Of a DNA stretch of 64,000 bases, positions 60,362 through 64,000 are shown piece by piece. The position numbers and the translations under genes are program-made. Positions within the stretch are counted from its first letter, which is position 1. Every line of letters starts with the position of its first letter. The stretch is taken from contig NZ_LMBW01000002.1 in NCBI RefSeq assembly GCF_001439915.1, positions 62,001 through 126,000 on the forward strand, in the 5' to 3' direction. Below the pieces are notes generated by a model. The model was not told where the DNA came from and searched no databases. It was given only the letters and a program-made list of their open reading frames with translations. Source of the stretch: Fredinandcohnia humi (lineage in GTDB: Bacteria; Bacillota; Bacilli; Bacillales; Bacillaceae_L).

Positions 60362-61522
60362 ATGAAAGCAGAAATACTTGCAGCTATCGAGGAAAATAAA
60401 GATCGTTTTTACGAAATCAGTGCATATATAGGGGCAAACCCAGAGCTTGGTCATGAAGAATTTAAAGCTAATAAAATTTTAACGGATGAGCTTAAAAAAC
60501 ATCAATTTAAGGTAGAAATTGGAACGGCAGGTCTCCCTACTGCGTTTGAAGCTACTTTTGACAGTGGTAAACCGGGTGCGACAATTGGAATTATGTCGGA
60601 ATATGATGCACTGCCTGAATTAGGTCATGCGTGTGGGCATAACCTTATCGGAACGATGGGAATTGCAGCTGGAATTGGTTTATCAAAGATTATTCATGAA
60701 ACGGGCGGTAAAGTGGTTGTGTACGGAACGCCAGCTGAAGAAACGAAGGGTGGCAAAGTAACCATGGCGGAGCAAGGCATCTTTGACGATCTCGATGTAG
60801 CCATGATGGTCCATCCGCTTAGCCACTACGAAAAAAGCGGTGCTTCCCTTGCGATGGATGCAATCCAATTTGAATTTTTTGGGAAAGCAGCACATGCTGC
60901 GGCATCTCCCCACGAGGGAATCAATGCGCTTGATGCGGTAATCCAAACATTTAACAGCATCAATGCATTAAGGCAGCATATTACATCAGATGCACGCATT
61001 CACGGAATCATCTCAGAAGGCGGACAAGCTGCTAATATCGTACCGGATTATGCGGTTGCACAGTTCTATGTTCGCGCTGCTTCCCGTGACTATGTAAACG
61101 AGCTTGTTGAAAAAGTAAAAAAATGTGCGCAAGGTGCTGCCCTTCAAACAGGTGCAACAATGGAATGGTCATTTTATGAATTTTCCTATGATGACATGGT
61201 TACAAATGAATCTTTTTCAAATGTCTTTACTGACTCATTAATAGAATTAGGAGTTAATCCGGAGGAAATTCATGAACGCGCGGAAGGTGGGTCACTCGAT
61301 ATGGGGAATGTCAGTCATGTGGTCCCTTCTATCCATCCGTACGTAAAAATTTGTGATGAACCATTTGCTTGTCATACACATGGATTCCGTGAAGCTGCCC
61401 TTAGCAACCAAGGTAAAGAAGCAATGATCCTTGGTGCCAAAACAATGGCGTTAACTGGCTTTAAAATTCTAACAGAACCAGAATTATTAGAGAAGATTAA
61501 AAAGGAATTTGCGAATAAATAA
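60362..61522 (+). CDS. M20D-family amidohydrolase
   Basis: A 386-residue zinc amidohydrolase of the AbgB/HipO-like group. The metal-site text is EYDALPELGHACGHNL (His/Asp cluster), TPAEETKGGK (catalytic Glu pair), MMVHP, and the dimerisation lid FFGKAAHAAASPHEGINALDA. It may cleave acylated amino acids or p-aminobenzoyl-glutamate-type amides. ATG 60362 after GAAGGCAGGG. Monocistronic, ending at a strong terminator. Confidence 0.88.
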   Translation: MKAEILAAIEENKDRFYEISAYIGANPELGHEEFKANKILTDELKKHQFKVEIGTAGLPTAFEATFDSGKPGATIGIMSEYDALPELGHACGHNLIGTMGIAAGIGLSKIIHETGGKVVVYGTPAEETKGGKVTMAEQGIFDDLDVAMMVHPLSHYEKSGASLAMDAIQFEFFGKAAHAAASPHEGINALDAVIQTFNSINALRQHITSDARIHGIISEGGQAANIVPDYAVAQFYVRAASRDYVNELVEKVKKCAQGAALQTGATMEWSFYEFSYDDMVTNESFSNVFTDSLIELGVNPEEIHERAEGGSLDMGNVSHVVPSIHPYVKICDEPFACHTHGFREAALSNQGKEAMILGAKTMALTGFKILTEPELLEKIKKEFANK

Positions 61523-61569
61523 GGCTCCACCCACGATGGTATACATTGGAAGATTTGATTTAAAATTAT

Positions 61570-61614
61570 AAAGAGATGGTTCTCTTAATCACATGAGAAC
61601 CGTCTCTTTTTCTA
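61570..61614 (+). terminator. Terminator of M20 gene
   Basis: AAAGAGATGGTTCTC/GAGAACCGTCTCTTT stem (one G-U), ten-base loop, T-run. Confidence 0.88.
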
Positions 61615-61745
61615 CTAGTTTTTGGAAGAGATACAAGGCGTAACCTACCTGTAACGAAACTGTAATACTAATCTATTTTTTTTGTTCATAGAAATGAGTC
61701 ATAGAGAATTACCCAGTACTTAAAATGACTAGGAGGACCATTACT

Positions 61746-62447
61746 ATGAAAAAAATACTATTAGGACTAGCTATCTTTATAGCATCTCTATTTTTTGCGG
61801 ATCAAGCATTTGCCTATACAGCTCAACAAGGTGACACGATGTCTGAAATCGCTCGTAAGCATGGAATGACTTTAGATGAATTAGCCGTGTTGAACCCTCA
61901 AGTGGAAAATTTAGACCTGATTGTTATCGGGGATCATATACAAACGATAGTAATTAATGATAACGCTCCAATATTATTTGAAGGAATGCATATTGAGAAA
62001 GAAGAAGAGGTTGTCGTTGCGGCGCAAGAAACGATTAAGGAAGAGCAAGTTGTGACAGAGGTTAAAAGTGTTTCAAGTACATATAATTTTTCTGCCGAAG
62101 AGCTAGATTTGTTAGCGAGAATTGTACGAGCCGAGGCTCAAGCGGAGCAATTTGAAGGAAAAGTTGCGGTTGCAGCTGTTGTATTAAATCGTTTAGAAAG
62201 CCCGAAATTCCCTAATACAATTCAAGGTGTCATTTATCAGAGTGGCCAGTTCCAGCCCGTACGAAATGGTGCAATCAATAAACCTGCCGATGAAGAATCG
62301 AAAAAAGCGGTGCAAGCCGCCCTAACCGAAATGAGATATATTGCTAAGGAAGCGTTGTTCTTCTACAACCCTGCCACTGCCACAAGTCGTTGGTTGGATT
62401 CAAGAGCCACAGCCGTGAAGATCGGACGACATGTGTTTAAATATTAA
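61746..62447 (+). CDS. LysM and SleB-type cell wall hydrolase
   Basis: A 233-residue exported protein: signal peptide (KKILLGLAIFIASLFF...AFA, cut near residue 23), one LysM domain (YTAQQGDTMSEIARKHGMTLDEL), an acidic linker and a C-terminal hydrolase_2 domain (LARIVRAEAQAEQFEGKVAVAAVVLNRL) as in SleB and CwlJ, where the Glu in AEA is catalytic. It probably acts on cortex peptidoglycan at germination or on the vegetative wall. ATG 61746 follows GGAGGACC. Stand-alone gene. Confidence 0.92.
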   Translation: MKKILLGLAIFIASLFFADQAFAYTAQQGDTMSEIARKHGMTLDELAVLNPQVENLDLIVIGDHIQTIVINDNAPILFEGMHIEKEEEVVVAAQETIKEEQVVTEVKSVSSTYNFSAEELDLLARIVRAEAQAEQFEGKVAVAAVVLNRLESPKFPNTIQGVIYQSGQFQPVRNGAINKPADEESKKAVQAALTEMRYIAKEALFFYNPATATSRWLDSRATAVKIGRHVFKY

Positions 62448-62521
62448 CTTATGTTTTATTGAATTTCGAAAATAAGCTGGGAAACCTAATTTAGTGGTTG
62501 CCTGTTAAAATCATAGAATAA

Positions 62522-62567
62522 ATGCCTGAACCCTGTCATAATGACATAAGGGTTCAGGCATTTTTGG
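62522..62567. terminator. Bidirectional terminator between SleB-type gene and fetB
   Basis: TGCCTGAACCCT/AGGGTTCAGGCA stem with 14-base loop and T-run. Confidence 0.88.
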
Positions 62568-62580
62568 TTTTTATCTATTT

Positions 62581-63333
62581 TTATCTCATCTTCAAAAACT
62601 GCATGCGTTGGTTGAATAGTGATGGATATGATAAAAATCCGAGCATGATACTTGTGACAGCTGCAGTTGTTAATAGTAAAAAGAGAACCAGCAATTGAAA
62701 TTGAACAGCTTGGACCGGGCTCGCGCCGGCAATGATTTGGCCGCTCATCATCCCTGGTAGCTGAACAAGACCGATTGTTTTTTGACTTTCTATGGTCGGA
62801 ATCATACTTGCCTTAATTGAAGTAATAAGTTGAGTATGAATCGCTTGTTTAGGCGTTCCACCTAGGGAAAGGATTAGCTCAGTCTGCTCCTGATGGGTAT
62901 CAACCTCCGCAGTAAACCTGTTTAAAAAAAGAATCGCAAGCACCATTGAGTTACCAACTACCATTCCGCTGATTGGAATAATGTACTGGGCGGTTGCCGG
63001 TATAATCTGAAATCCTAAAAGAATAGCCTGGGTGAGTACCTCCATAAAAACTAAGGTTGCGGCAATTTTCCATGTAATCCCTTTGATGGCTTTCCCTTTT
63101 TTCCTTGTGTTTTGAGTGGCTGCAACAATCATTACGACGACCATTAGAAAAATATAAATGAGACTTTCAGTTTCAAAGACAAATTTTAAAATGTAGCCTA
63201 CTGCAAATAATTGAATGATTGATCGGATAACTGCAATTGTGGTGTCTTTTTCCAAACCTAAGTTAAAGGTTTTTGATAATAAAATGGGGATGAGTACAAA
63301 AATAAGTGCGATTACTAAGGTAAGTGTGCTCAA
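62581..63333 (-). CDS. fetB: FetB-like ABC exporter permease (UPF0014)
   Basis: A 250-residue integral membrane protein of the FetB/YbbM family, linked to iron export and oxidative-stress resistance. About seven helices are visible, with the family text GNSMVLAILFLNRF and LGGTPKQAIHTQL and LPGMMSGQIIAGASPVQAVQFQ. The start is TTG 63333, sharing TTGA with the fetA stop (four-base overlap), so translation is coupled. Confidence 0.9.
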   Translation of the reverse strand: MSTLTLVIALIFVLIPILLSKTFNLGLEKDTTIAVIRSIIQLFAVGYILKFVFETESLIYIFLMVVVMIVAATQNTRKKGKAIKGITWKIAATLVFMEVLTQAILLGFQIIPATAQYIIPISGMVVGNSMVLAILFLNRFTAEVDTHQEQTELILSLGGTPKQAIHTQLITSIKASMIPTIESQKTIGLVQLPGMMSGQIIAGASPVQAVQFQLLVLFLLLTTAAVTSIMLGFLSYPSLFNQRMQFLKMR

Positions 63334-64000
63334 GCCAACTCCCCTTTCACAAATTGTTTTACTTTTTCATGAGTAGGAGATTTCAACAATGTACTCCGCC
63401 CTGTTTCAATCACTTCCCCTTCCATCAAGACCCAAACATAATGTCCAATTTCAATGGCCTGTTGGAGGTTATGAGTAATCCAGATGATTGTCACCTTGTA
63501 CTTTTGGTTGATTTTAACAATCAGTTCCTCAACTTCAGTTTTAGAGACACGATCAAGTGCCGATGTGATTTCATCCAACAACATGATTTTCGGATAATTT
63601 ACGAGCGTCCGGGCAATGGAGACCTTTTGGCGCTGTCCACCTGATAGATCACGAACATCTCGATGTAAAAATTCATCTTCTAATCCAACATCATCTAATA
63701 AATCTTTGGCTGTTTTTTCCTCCAGTTTTTTACCTTGGAGCGTAAGCGGTAATGCTAAATTCTGAAGCACCGTGCCGTTTACCATTGGTGCATTTTGCAA
63801 AGCAATTCCGACAGTTCGTCGCAACTCCACTGGCTCATATGTATTAATGTTCCTTTCCTTAATGTAAATTTCTCCAGAGTTTTGAGTGAGAAGACCATTA
63901 CAAAGCTTTAGAAGGGTTGACTTCCCCGCTCCGGATGGTCCAACCAAGGTCGTAATCGTCCCTTCATAAAAGGAACCTGTGATATTTTTCAATATATGTT
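63330..64000 (-). CDS. fetA: FetA-like ABC exporter ATPase (partial, runs off window)
   Basis: ATPase partner of FetB. GPSGAGKSTLL (Walker A), LSGGQRQKVSIARTL (signature) and IMLLDEITSALD (Walker B) are visible in 223 codons. The reading frame continues past 64000 (…HILKNIT), so the true start lies outside the window; a TTG at 63992 is not the start. The two genes form one transcript. Confidence 0.9.
   Translation of the reverse strand, partial: HILKNITGSFYEGTITTLVGPSGAGKSTLLKLCNGLLTQNSGEIYIKERNINTYEPVELRRTVGIALQNAPMVNGTVLQNLALPLTLQGKKLEEKTAKDLLDDVGLEDEFLHRDVRDLSGGQRQKVSIARTLVNYPKIMLLDEITSALDRVSKTEVEELIVKINQKYKVTIIWITHNLQQAIEIGHYVWVLMEGEVIETGRSTLLKSPTHEKVKQFVKGELA

Overview
The window is a low-GC, gene-dense stretch of a spore-forming Bacillaceae chromosome (Bacillus sensu lato). 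The basis is strong AAGGAGG-type ribosome sites, TTG/GTG starts, hairpin-plus-T-run terminators, sporulation-type genes (a YjcZ-like peptide, a SleB-type cell-wall hydrolase) and long blocks of genes that resemble Bacillus subtilis neighbourhoods: paiA-paiB, yojN-yojO, yojF-bshB2, and deoD-yozD-yodN-yozE-yokU-kamA-yodPQRST. No tRNA, rRNA, CRISPR array or prophage was seen. Mobile DNA is limited to one IS1595-type transposase gene with a small inverted-repeat-bounded block beside it, plus several families of short intergenic repeats.

Layout. 0.2-5 kb: a small membrane protein, a TrpXYZ-like ABC importer operon and a CNNM/CBS membrane protein. 5-12.6 kb: YceI, a PBP4-type carboxypeptidase with a probable ATT start, UppP, DedA, exonuclease III, an SDR dehydrogenase, a secreted HExxH protein and MntR. 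12.6-16.2 kb: a single-polypeptide ECF sigma/anti-sigma fusion, then the IS1595-type transposase and a 344-bp inverted-repeat block. 16.2-26.9 kb: a heterodimeric ABC exporter, an MFS exporter, CorA, a secreted GH3 glycosidase with a cre-like site, and PepF. 26.9-35.4 kb: a Pro/Gly-repeat protein, PaiB, PaiA, a 790-residue protein with two class I isoprenoid domains, TopB, an orphan histidine kinase and a cupredoxin. 35.4-44.5 kb: YojO/YojN, a type I toxin-antitoxin candidate, NrnB, a MATE pseudogene, an endonuclease IV homologue, BshB2/YojF and small genes. 44.5-50.6 kb: HPr, an Fpg/Nei glycosylase, DeoD, small spore-type genes, YozD, YodN, YozE and YokU. 50.6-58.8 kb: the lysine 2,3-aminomutase (kam) locus with its own sigma-54 activator and a sigma-54 promoter in front of kamA. 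58.8-64 kb: a thioredoxin-reductase-like protein, a YjcZ-like peptide, an M20 amidohydrolase, a LysM/SleB hydrolase and FetAB (FetA runs off the window).

How genes work together. The kam locus can be read as a lysine pathway: KamA makes beta-lysine, YodP acetylates it, YodT transaminates, YodR/YodS handle a CoA transfer and YodQ is a deacylase-type hydrolase; the PAS-AAA-Fis regulator between yodP and kamA is the natural activator of the sigma-54 promoter. paiA and paiB follow the isoprenoid gene on the same strand and may be co-transcribed with it. yojF-bshB2 belongs to bacillithiol synthesis. FetA/FetB overlap by four bases, and the two ABC exporter halves overlap by 26.

The most novel-looking items are the 790-residue protein with two class I isoprenoid domains (28793-31165), the type I toxin-antitoxin candidate (38880-39210), the sigma/anti-sigma fusion (12596-14578), and the composite repeat present three times, one copy carrying a second repeat inside it.
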